DNA from: Alphaproteobacteria bacterium
GTDB lineage: Bacteria > Pseudomonadota > Alphaproteobacteria > Rhizobiales > Rhizobiaceae
Direction: 5' to 3'
Length of the DNA: 6,021 nt
Assembly: GCA_017308345.1 (NCBI GenBank)
Contig: JAFKFE010000393.1
Location: forward strand, 1-6,021
Of the stretch, positions 1 to 6,021 are shown in pieces. The first letter of the stretch is position 1. Each line of letters starts with the position of its first letter. The notes beneath the pieces are model-generated. The model did no database searches. It saw nothing but the letters and a program-made list of their open reading frames with translations, and was not told where the DNA came from. A program made the translations under genes and the position numbers.

Positions 1-527
1 GATCGGGCGATGCCGAAATCGATGATCTTGGCGCGCTCGACCCGGCCGCCGGGCAGGATGATGTTGTCCGGCGAGAGGTCACGGTGCACCGCGCCCGCCT
101 GATGCACGGCGCTGAGCCCCGAGGCCAGGCGATGGCAGAGCCGGCGCGCATCGTCGCCCGGCATCGGCCCGCGCCGCATGATGTCGAACAGCGACTCGCC
201 GTCCACGAACTCCATCGCGAGATAGGGGCGGCCGATCCCCGGATCGATGGTGAAGACGTGGTAGCGCACCACCGCGTCATGCGACAGGTGGTTGAGGATC
301 GACGCTTCCTTGCGGAACAGCGAGAGGATCGTCTGGTCGCGGGCGAATTCGGGCAGCACGATCTTGATCGCCACATGGTCGCCGGTCTGGATGTTGTGGC
401 CGCGATAGACCTCGCCCATGCCACCGGAGGCGATCCTCTCGTCGAGCTCGTAGATGCCGCTGAGCTGCGTGCCCACCCCGGCATAGGTGACACCAGTCGA
501 AATCCGCGTCTTGTCGTCGTCGCTCAT
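1..527 (-). CDS. ppkA: PpkA-type Ser/Thr protein kinase of the T6SS (impN), C-terminus cut by window edge
   Basis: Hanks-type kinase, expected to phosphorylate T6SS components (Fha, or TssL in Agrobacterium) and promote assembly, opposed by PppA. The 175 complete codons visible cover the N-lobe and the catalytic loop. After a short N-terminal stretch (1-24) come the glycine-rich loop IASGGMGEVYRG (32-43), VAIK with the ATP-anchoring Lys55, a candidate helix-C Glu74 in FRKEASIL, a hinge region around MEFVDGESL (105-113), the catalytic loop HRDLSPDN (148-155) and DFG (170-172). The frame is still open at base 1, so the activation segment, the rest of the C-lobe and any membrane or sensor region are not visible. 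The catalytic loop has Ser152 where the usual HRDLKxxN motif has lysine; the catalytic Asp150, Asn155 and Asp170 remain. ATG at 527-525 overlaps the pppA stop (ATGA) and is preceded by a good GGAGGG site, so this start is secure. Confidence 0.96.
   Translation of the reverse strand, partial: MSDDDKTRISTGVTYAGVGTQLSGIYELDERIASGGMGEVYRGHNIQTGDHVAIKIVLPEFARDQTILSLFRKEASILNHLSHDAVVRYHVFTIDPGIGRPYLAMEFVDGESLFDIMRRGPMPGDDARRLCHRLASGLSAVHQAGAVHRDLSPDNIILPGGRVERAKIIDFGIAR
524..527 (-). other. ATGA stop-start overlap, pppA to ppkA
   Basis: The ppkA ATG (527-525) and the pppA TGA (526-524) share bases in a 4-base ATGA overlap. Such overlaps usually allow a terminating ribosome to restart on the next gene. 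That would tie kinase synthesis to that of its opposing phosphatase. Confidence 0.85.
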
Positions 528-1366
528 CGGGCCAGGCCCTCCACTGCGGACCGATCCGGATGGAGCGTGCCGTTGCGCCCGCTGCCGATCTTCACGAGCA
601 CGATGGTCACATTGTCGGTTCCGCCGCGCGCCAGCACCGTGTCCAGGAGGGTCTGGCATGCCGCCCGCGGCGTGGCGGATCCAGCCGCCGCCTCGATCTC
701 GGCGTCGCTGACATGCGCCGTCAGTCCGTCAGTGCCCAGGACGAAAACATCGCCCGGCATCAGCTCGCCCTGCTGGAAATCGATCTCGAGCTCGTCGCTG
801 ACGCCGACCGCATGCGTGATCACGTTGCGGCGCGGCCAGGTGCGCGCTTCCTCCGCGCTGATCATGCCGCGGTCGAGCAGTTCCTGCACCTCGGTATGGT
901 CCTTCGAAACCTGGAAGATCGAGCCGTTGCGCACGAGGTAGATGCGGCTGTCGCCGGCCCACAGGCAGGCGAAGCGCCCATCCATGGCAAGCAGGGCCGC
1001 GAAAGTGGAGCCGATGGTGATGCCGCGCGAGCGCGATATGTCGCGGATCTCGGCATTGGCGCGGCTGAGCCGGTCCTCGAAGCGGGCGCGCAGGTCCGGC
1101 GCCGAGCTCGCGATGCCGATCGTCGCCAGGTGATCGACGATGCTGGCCGAGGCCACTTCGCCGGCCTCGTGCCCGCCCATCCCGTCCGCCACGACCCAGA
1201 GCCCGGTCTGCGGCTCGATGAGGTAGTTGTCCTCGTTGTGGTCGCGCACGCAGCCCTGGTGGCTCACGCCGAAGCTTTCGATGGGGAGGGCGACAGTGCT
1301 CAATTTGCCACCAAGCGCTTCTCGAGCGTCCTCTGTGACCAGCCATGGGCCGCGTGCCCAGGCCAC
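524..1366 (-). CDS. pppA: PppA-type PP2C Ser/Thr protein phosphatase of the T6SS (impM position), start uncertain
   Basis: Metal-dependent PP2C/PPM phosphatase, expected to remove the threonine phosphate added by PpkA and so damp T6SS assembly. From the GTG at 1366 it has 280 residues. All main PP2C motifs are present: RDHNEDN (41-47), VVADGMGGHEAGE (58-70), GSTFAAL (119-125), WAGDSRIYLVR (136-146), DVFVLGTDGL (206-215) and GGTDNVTIVLV (248-258). The metal-binding aspartates expected in these motifs are visible, so it should be active. No signal peptide or membrane segment is seen, so it is cytoplasmic. The start is open: the GTG at 1366 has no clear Shine-Dalgarno, and residues 1-28 do not look like PP2C sequence. 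An in-frame TTG at 1303 would give 259 residues beginning closer to the domain, which starts around SFGVSHQG (31-38). The frame is the same as tssM and open back to the tssM stop. Its TGA overlaps the ppkA ATG. No TagF domain is fused to it, unlike the Agrobacterium protein at this position. Confidence 0.94.
   Translation of the reverse strand: MAWARGPWLVTEDAREALGGKLSTVALPIESFGVSHQGCVRDHNEDNYLIEPQTGLWVVADGMGGHEAGEVASASIVDHLATIGIASSAPDLRARFEDRLSRANAEIRDISRSRGITIGSTFAALLAMDGRFACLWAGDSRIYLVRNGSIFQVSKDHTEVQELLDRGMISAEEARTWPRRNVITHAVGVSDELEIDFQQGELMPGDVFVLGTDGLTAHVSDAEIEAAAGSATPRAACQTLLDTVLARGGTDNVTIVLVKIGSGRNGTLHPDRSAVEGLAR
537..542 (-). promoter_or_regulatory. Ribosome binding site of ppkA, inside the 3' end of pppA
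   Basis: On the minus strand GGAGGG (542 to 537) lies 9 bases before the ppkA ATG at 527. It closely matches the anti-Shine-Dalgarno complement and is the clearest such site at the junctions in this window. It is embedded in the last codons of pppA. Together with the ATGA overlap it suggests both coupled and some independent initiation of the kinase. Confidence 0.7.
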
Positions 1367-1419
1367 TCTGCCATAAGCGTGTACATTAGAGTACCGAAAT
1401 GAAGGCTGGGGCCGGCCAT
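1300..1419 (-). other. Possible 39-codon small reading frame between tssM and the pppA domain (tentative)
   Basis: The ATG at 1419-1417 follows the tssM TGA (1423-1421) after a single base. The frame runs 39 codons from MAGPSLHFG to EKRLVAN and ends in TGA at 1302-1300. That stop overlaps the alternative in-frame TTG start of pppA (1303-1301) as TTGA. A weak Shine-Dalgarno-like GAAGG (1433-1429) sits 9 bases before the ATG, inside the end of tssM. I recognise no family, signal peptide or membrane segment. It could be a short leader that couples tssM to pppA translation, debris of a lost domain, or chance. It overlaps the annotated 5' part of pppA in another frame, so it matters mainly if pppA starts at the TTG. 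Confidence 0.25.
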
Positions 1420-1420
1420 C

Positions 1421-4400
1421 TCAAAACGCCTTCGGACAGGTGAAGTCTGATAAAGCTGGCAGGATGAGGGGGTTGGCCCCTGAGCCGGCCTGGATCGTGT
1501 AGGCGACATCGCGTCCGCCGATCACGAAGCGCGCTTCTGTCGCGGCGCCGTCGCCGGTGACGGTCGCCTTGTCGAACAGCCGCTTCAACGCCCACGGTCC
1601 TTCGAATTTGAGCGCGGACTCGCGACCGGGCATTTCCGGCACGAGGCTGAGGCTCGCCGATCCGGAAGCGGCGCCGCTCGGCCATGTCACCGTGCTCGGC
1701 GCGTTGCCGGCCTGCGCGCTCTGGACCGTCTGCCCGTCCACGTTGAGCACCGCGCTGTCGGCCTCGCTGTTCAGCGAGGTCGGCGTGAAGGTGATCGACA
1801 CCAACGGCGTCGAGCCGCCCGACGGGAAGAAGGCGGCGCGGATTTCCGCCGCCTCTTGGAATGCCTTCAAGGTCGATTTCGCGAGGTCCTTGCTGGAACG
1901 CGCGTTCTGCTTCCAGGTCCATTCCTGGCCGGTCATGTCGATCAGCGGCGCAAGGTTCTGCGCGAAGAAGCGGTCCATCAGGCCGCCCGGCGCGAACAGT
2001 TTGGCGAAATCCGCCATCGGGATGTCTTCGCTGCTGTCGCGGGCAAAGGGATAGCGGCCGTTGACCGCCTCCTCGCAGGCGCGCGTCACCGTCTGGTCGA
2101 GGGTCTGGTTGAGATTGGCGACGGAGGTCTCGGCGACATTGCCTTCGAACTCGTCCGCCGCCGCGTTGACCATGCGCGCCAGCGGCTTGGGCAGGCGCGA
2201 GACATTGGCGCGCAAGGTCGAGATCTGCAGCTGCAGATTGGCGTTGACGCGCTCGGTCTGCGAGGGGACATCTGCCGCGAGCTTCAGGCTCTGGAAGATG
2301 TCGTGGAAATTCTGCGTCAGCGCATCGAGCGGCCGCCGGCCGGCGGCGCCGCCGACCAGCGACTGGAACGAGCGGAACTGCGCCTCGACGCTCGCGCCGG
2401 CGTTCTGCGCGACGGCCGAGCTTGCGCCGGCACGGCTTTGCGACTTGCCGCCGGCGATCTGCAGCCCGATGCGGGCGAGGCCTTTGGCCATGCCGGCCGG
2501 GTCCTGCTGCGCCGTGCCGGTATCCTCGGCGGCGCTGTCCCTCGTCAATGCGGTTTCATCGGCGATCGCGCTGAAGAGCTGGTCGAGAGGCGAGTCCGGC
2601 GCGGCGACGGCGGAGAGCGCCAGATATTGCGGCTTGTCCTTCAGCATTGCCTTGAGCTTCAACTGGTCGAGCACGCCGTTCCAGGCGGCGGCGAATTCCT
2701 TGCCGTAGCGGTCGATCAGCTCGGGACCGAGCTTGGGCAGGTCCTGGTCGATGCCGCCCTGTTCGCCGCCGCCGCCGAGCACCCATCGGTCGTCGACGAG
2801 CATCTGCGCGATGCGCGAAAGCTGCGGCAGGAAGAAGCGATTGAAGCCGGCGCGCGTGTAAAGGCCGGGAACATGGAGATCGGCAAGCTCGCTGCCGTCC
2901 ATCCGTTCGAACAGCAACTGCGCTTCAGGACCGGCCTTGGCCGCGACGGAGAAGTCCTGCAGCCTTGCGGCGTAGACCGCCGACCTGATCTGCGCCGAGG
3001 CGCGGTCGGCGAGGCTCATGCGCCCGAGCGAGCGTTGCGCGGCCTCGATCAGCGGCTGGTTGAGCTCGAAGGTTGGATCGTAGGCGTCGTCGAGCGCAAG
3101 CATGGCGCGCAGATGCTTTTCGAGCTGCGCGCGGCCCTCGCGGTTGTTCTCGCCCGGATAGCGGTTCTCTTCCCAGTCCTGCTTCATCCAGGAGACGATC
3201 AGCTCGTCGTCGACCTTCGGCGCCTTGCCGCCCAGCATCAGGTAGATCTTGAGCGGTTCGTAGAGCGCGATCGGATCCGCCATCCTGGCCTGGATCGTCC
3301 GCTCGGCCTGCACCAGAAGCCGGGAGCGGAAGGTTCGCTCCAGCGCCTGCCGGTAGGCGGCCTTGGAGGCAGACAGCAGCCTTTCCCGCTGGCTGAGGCC
3401 GAAGGTTTCCTCGATCGGCTTTCCCTGATCGCCGTTTTCGAACCCGGCCGGCAGGTTACGCAACTGATCGAGCGGGCCGATGACGTTTTCGAGGTCGACA
3501 TCGGTCACCGTCGTGCTCTTGAGCAGCGTGTCTGCGCTGTCGCGATAATGCGCCATGGCTTGCCTCGTGGAGGCGATCAGCGACTTGTTGGCGAAGAAGC
3601 TGAGACCAAGCGCGCCGATCGCCGCCAATGCCGCCAGCGCGATCGCGGTCAGGCCGCCGAACCTGGCGAGCCTGATGCGGCGCTCGGCGGCCCTGTCGAA
3701 AGACACCCAGCCTGATTCCGGAAAGATCACCTTGGTCAGCAGATCGTGCAGGAAGAAGCTCTTGCCGGCGCCGGAGAGATGCGCCTGCGAAGCGTTGCCG
3801 AAACTTCGGCCGATCGCGCCCAGCACCTGGTCGAACGGCGTGCCTTCCTGGGTGCCCGACGAGAAATACAGCCCGCGCAGGCTGACATTGACCTGGCTTC
3901 GCGAGGTATCGAACAGGCCGCCGATGAACTGCGTTATCCGGTTCTTCAGCGCGCCGAACTGCGCCGGGAAGCCGAACAGCGCGATCCGCGCCACCGGATC
4001 GGCCTCTTCCTGCAGGCGGTCGGCGACTTCTTCGGCGAGCCGCTTCGCCAGTTCGTCGAAGGCTCCGGGCGCCTCGCCGGCCATGTTCCTGGTGCGATCG
4101 GCGGTCTGGAATGTCGTGCCCCACGCCTTGCGCCGGCGCGCCTCGTCGAAATCGCCGAAATAGTCCATGAAACCGGAGACGAGATCGGCCTTGGTGAAGA
4201 GCAGATAGACCGGGAACTGGATCTTCAGCGTCTCGTGCAATTCGCGCAGGCGGCTCCTGATCTCGGTGACATGCGCGTCGAGCTGCCGGTCGTCGAAGCC
4301 GATCAGATCGGCAAGGCTGATGGCGAGGATCACGCCGTTAATCGGTTGTCTGGTGCGGTGTTTCTTGAGCAGTCCCAGGAAGGCGAGCCAGCTCGCCTTG

Positions 4401-4945
4401 TCGCGCTCGCGGTCCGATTCCTGCGTCGTGTAGCGGCCGGCCGTATCGATCAGCACCGCCTCGTCGGTGAACCACCAGTCGCAGGACCGCGTGCCGCCGA
4501 CGCCGGCCACCGGCTGCGCGCTGCCGGAACCGGCAAGCGGAAACTTCAGCCCGGAATTGACCAGCGCCGTCGTCTTGCCGGCGCCCGGCGGTCCGATGAT
4601 GATGTACCAGGGGATGTCATAGAGGAAATTGCGCCTGCCGCTCGTCCGTTTCAGCGTCGCGATCGCCTCTCCCATGCGGGCTTCGAGCACTTGTGAATCG
4701 TCGTTGCGCTCATCGCTGCGCATGATGGCCGTTTCGAGCGCCTTCTGCGCCTTGCGCCTTTGCCAGAAGCGGACGCCGTAGAACAGGGCAAGCGCCGCAA
4801 CGCTGAGCCCGATGATCGTGGCTCTCAGCCACACGGACCCCAATGGGCGTGTATCGGCGAAGCGGATCAGCGGTCCTGCGTACCAGACCGCCGCCGAGAA
4901 ACCGGCGAGCGCAAGCACGCTGAAGATCCGCAGCGTCCAGCGCAT
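1421..4945 (-). CDS. tssM: TssM (IcmF/ImpL/VasK) T6SS inner-membrane protein, complete
   Basis: Core of the T6SS membrane complex; with TssL it sits in the inner membrane and its periplasmic part reaches towards the TssJ lipoprotein. It is 1174 residues, normal for the family. Two N-terminal membrane segments (about 5-25 and 41-59) form a hairpin, followed by a cytoplasmic NTPase-like domain with Walker A GPPGAGKTT (118-126), a Walker B/DTAG stretch VLIDTAG (164-170) and TKAD (251-254), matching the G-domain-like fold of IcmF proteins. The family motif LRGLYFSSGTQEGTPFDQ lies at 356-373. A third membrane segment (about 430-451) leads to the long periplasmic region. An Ala/Gly/Ser-rich, probably flexible stretch spans about 803-870. 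C-terminal hallmarks are RYPFARDSSEDIPMADF (964-980), FEGPWALKRLFDKA (1114-1127) and the terminal FTCPKAF. ATG at 4945 was chosen because the hydrophobic N-terminus begins there and it overlaps the tssL stop; a GGAG at 4960-4957 lies 11 bases upstream, inside tssL. The Walker residues are intact, so nucleotide binding is plausible but not shown. Confidence 0.98.
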   Translation of the reverse strand: MRWTLRIFSVLALAGFSAAVWYAGPLIRFADTRPLGSVWLRATIIGLSVAALALFYGVRFWQRRKAQKALETAIMRSDERNDDSQVLEARMGEAIATLKRTSGRRNFLYDIPWYIIIGPPGAGKTTALVNSGLKFPLAGSGSAQPVAGVGGTRSCDWWFTDEAVLIDTAGRYTTQESDRERDKASWLAFLGLLKKHRTRQPINGVILAISLADLIGFDDRQLDAHVTEIRSRLRELHETLKIQFPVYLLFTKADLVSGFMDYFGDFDEARRRKAWGTTFQTADRTRNMAGEAPGAFDELAKRLAEEVADRLQEEADPVARIALFGFPAQFGALKNRITQFIGGLFDTSRSQVNVSLRGLYFSSGTQEGTPFDQVLGAIGRSFGNASQAHLSGAGKSFFLHDLLTKVIFPESGWVSFDRAAERRIRLARFGGLTAIALAALAAIGALGLSFFANKSLIASTRQAMAHYRDSADTLLKSTTVTDVDLENVIGPLDQLRNLPAGFENGDQGKPIEETFGLSQRERLLSASKAAYRQALERTFRSRLLVQAERTIQARMADPIALYEPLKIYLMLGGKAPKVDDELIVSWMKQDWEENRYPGENNREGRAQLEKHLRAMLALDDAYDPTFELNQPLIEAAQRSLGRMSLADRASAQIRSAVYAARLQDFSVAAKAGPEAQLLFERMDGSELADLHVPGLYTRAGFNRFFLPQLSRIAQMLVDDRWVLGGGGEQGGIDQDLPKLGPELIDRYGKEFAAAWNGVLDQLKLKAMLKDKPQYLALSAVAAPDSPLDQLFSAIADETALTRDSAAEDTGTAQQDPAGMAKGLARIGLQIAGGKSQSRAGASSAVAQNAGASVEAQFRSFQSLVGGAAGRRPLDALTQNFHDIFQSLKLAADVPSQTERVNANLQLQISTLRANVSRLPKPLARMVNAAADEFEGNVAETSVANLNQTLDQTVTRACEEAVNGRYPFARDSSEDIPMADFAKLFAPGGLMDRFFAQNLAPLIDMTGQEWTWKQNARSSKDLAKSTLKAFQEAAEIRAAFFPSGGSTPLVSITFTPTSLNSEADSAVLNVDGQTVQSAQAGNAPSTVTWPSGAASGSASLSLVPEMPGRESALKFEGPWALKRLFDKATVTGDGAATEARFVIGGRDVAYTIQAGSGANPLILPALSDFTCPKAF

Positions 4946-4947
4946 CA
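4943..4947 (-). other. TGATG stop-start overlap, tssL to tssM
   Basis: The tssL stop TGA (4947-4945) and the tssM start ATG (4945-4943) share one base, giving TGATG. This suggests translational coupling of two proteins that bind each other in the inner membrane. Confidence 0.85.
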
Positions 4948-6021
4948 GCCGCCGTTCTCCGCCGCGCTGCTCTGCAAGCTTTCCTGTTTCGGGATCATCA
5001 CGTCGACGCGGCGGTTCTTGGCGCGCCCGTCCGCCGTGCCATTGTCGGCGATCGGTTCGTCCTCGCCCTTGCCGTCGGCACTGAGCCGCGACGGATCCTT
5101 CAATTGCTTGGCAATCATCGCCTGGACGGCCTTGGCGCGGGCGACGGAAAGGTCGAAATTCGATTTGAACGTGCTCGATTTCTTCGGCTTCACATTATCG
5201 GTGTGGCCGACGATCCGGATCGGTCCGGGTTCGGCATCAAGCGCGGTAGCGATGTCGGCCGAGATCGGCTGGAACTGCGGCTTCAGATCCGCCTGGCCGG
5301 GCACGAACAGAAGCTGGTTGTTGATCTCGACGACGATGAACTCGCCCTTCTCGCCGACGCTCAGTCCACCGCTGGCGATCTCCTTGGCAAGCGCGGCGCG
5401 GATGCGGTCGATCTGGGCGGTGTCCGGAACCGCGGGCGGCGGCGGGCTCGCTTGCGCCTGCTCGGTGGGCGCCGCCACGCTGGCGCGCTCGATGGTGACG
5501 GGCGTCGAGGGGTTGAGCGCCAGCAACTCGCCGGCGGTCGCGTCGCCTTCGTCGGTGATCAGCACCCGCAGCCCGAAGAAGGCCGCCGTCACCAGTGTCG
5601 CCGCGCCGGCCGCGACCGCCCACAGCGGCAGCCGCGCGCTTGGCTTCGGCAACGCCGCCGCCATGCCTTGCCAGCGCGGCGAGATGTCGTCGCCGGCGCG
5701 CGGCTTGAAGTAACGCAGCGTGTCGTAGACATCCTGCCGGACGCGTTCGAGCGTGTTTCGTTCCTTGGCCAGCCCCCGATACTGGCCCTCGAAGCCAAGC
5801 GACAGGCAGGCATGCATCACTTCGAGCAGGTCGTAATGCGCTTCCGGCTTGGCGAGGATTCGGTTAAGCGCCTCGTAGAAGCCGGCGCCCGTCGGTTGAG
5901 TATGGAAGAACCGCGCCACCAGGCTGTGCTGAAGCCAGCTGTCCTTGCTCGGCCACGGCAGATTGCCGACGAGATCGTCGGCGGTTTCGCAAAGGGCGAA
6001 TTTGGCGACCCGCGCGTCTTC
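4945..6021 (-). CDS. tssL: TssL (DotU/ImpK) T6SS membrane-anchor protein with C-terminal OmpA-like domain, N-terminus cut by window edge
   Basis: Inner-membrane component of the T6SS trans-envelope complex; it binds TssM and links the baseplate to the membrane. The frame is open to base 6021, so the true start lies outside and 358 residues are visible. The GTG at 5919 lies inside the DotU domain and is not the start: the in-frame codons upstream (for example LPWPSKDSWLQHSL) are typical DotU sequence. Visible parts: the end of the DotU cytoplasmic domain with the diagnostic CLSLGFEGQYR (visible residues about 72-82); one hydrophobic anchor at about 132-154 (bases about 5628-5560); a Pro/Ala-rich linker (about 180-198); then an OmpA-like peptidoglycan-binding domain with VGHTDN (about 271-276) and LSVARAKAV (about 291-299), closing with GRAKNRRVDVMI. 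The last base of its TGA (4947-4945) is the first base of the tssM ATG, giving TGATG and suggesting translational coupling. In Agrobacterium, TssL is phosphorylated by PpkA near its N-terminus; that region is not visible here. Confidence 0.96.
   Translation of the reverse strand, partial: EDARVAKFALCETADDLVGNLPWPSKDSWLQHSLVARFFHTQPTGAGFYEALNRILAKPEAHYDLLEVMHACLSLGFEGQYRGLAKERNTLERVRQDVYDTLRYFKPRAGDDISPRWQGMAAALPKPSARLPLWAVAAGAATLVTAAFFGLRVLITDEGDATAGELLALNPSTPVTIERASVAAPTEQAQASPPPPAVPDTAQIDRIRAALAKEIASGGLSVGEKGEFIVVEINNQLLFVPGQADLKPQFQPISADIATALDAEPGPIRIVGHTDNVKPKKSSTFKSNFDLSVARAKAVQAMIAKQLKDPSRLSADGKGEDEPIADNGTADGRAKNRRVDVMIPKQESLQSSAAENGG

Noticed and set aside
84..941. A 285-codon plus-strand open frame across ppkA and pppA, with a 280-codon one at 560-1402
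   Set aside because: Both lie antisense to clear kinase and phosphatase sequence, have low-complexity Arg/Ala/Ser-rich translations and span two unrelated genes, so they are shadows.
1381..1394. GTAC-ATTAGA-GTAC inverted repeat in the tssM-pppA gap, considered as terminator or operator
   Set aside because: The 4-base arms are too short, there is no T-run, and the adjacent genes look cotranscribed, so no terminator or operator can be supported.
2332..2347. Perfect 16-base palindrome GCCGCCGGCCGGCGGC
   Set aside because: It lies inside tssM where the codons encode a Gly/Ala/Arg-rich stretch; short G/C palindromes are expected in such codon use, and it is not near a gene end or promoter.
1856..3715. 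A 619-codon open frame on the plus strand, antisense to tssM
   Set aside because: It mirrors the real tssM codons in GC-rich DNA, where antisense frames stay open by chance. The translation is rich in Arg, Gly, Ala, Leu and Glu with no domain or membrane pattern, and the minus-strand TssM is unmistakable.
3746..5713. Two long plus-strand frames (3746-4696 and 4760-5713) opposite tssM and tssL
   Set aside because: They are antisense to conserved TssM and TssL domains; no recognisable motifs and no ribosome sites of note.
5917..5919. GTG as the start of tssL
   Set aside because: The frame stays open to the window edge and the upstream codons encode typical DotU-domain residues, so this is an internal valine codon.

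Overview
The window is part of a type VI secretion system (T6SS) locus. It holds four genes, all read from the minus strand, in the order tssL (impK), tssM (impL), pppA (impM position) and ppkA (impN). This order matches the 3' half of the 'imp' operons of Rhizobiales such as Rhizobium and Agrobacterium. High GC, strong G/C preference at third codon positions and the protein signatures suggest a Mesorhizobium-like alphaproteobacterium. That assignment is inferred from gene order and style, not from a marker gene.

Layout from right to left, which is the direction of transcription. From the right edge (6021) to 4945 is TssL, cut at its N-terminus, with the end of a DotU-type cytoplasmic domain, one membrane anchor and a periplasmic OmpA-like domain. 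From 4945 to 1421 is a complete 1174-residue TssM with an intact P-loop and a large periplasmic part. From about 1366 (or 1303) to 524 is a complete PP2C-type phosphatase, PppA. From 527 to the left edge is the N-terminal half of a Ser/Thr kinase, PpkA, cut just after the DFG motif. Junctions are very tight: TGATG between tssL and tssM, and ATGA between pppA and ppkA, which points to one polycistronic, translationally coupled unit. No promoter, terminator, RNA gene, mobile element, repeat array or CRISPR is visible. The promoter and the sheath, baseplate and effector genes must lie outside the window.

TssL and TssM are two parts of the T6SS inner-membrane anchor (TssJ-TssL-TssM). PpkA and PppA form an opposed kinase/phosphatase pair that in other T6SSs sets assembly through threonine phosphorylation (of Fha, or of TssL in Agrobacterium). 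So the window carries the membrane anchor and its probable post-translational switch.

The only non-routine spot is the 54-117 base stretch between tssM and the phosphatase domain. No TagF domain is visible there, although in Agrobacterium the impM product is a TagF-PppA fusion. Instead the stretch holds an ambiguous phosphatase start and a 39-codon reading frame that begins 1 base after the tssM stop and ends overlapping an alternative TTG start of pppA. I see no wholly new system here.
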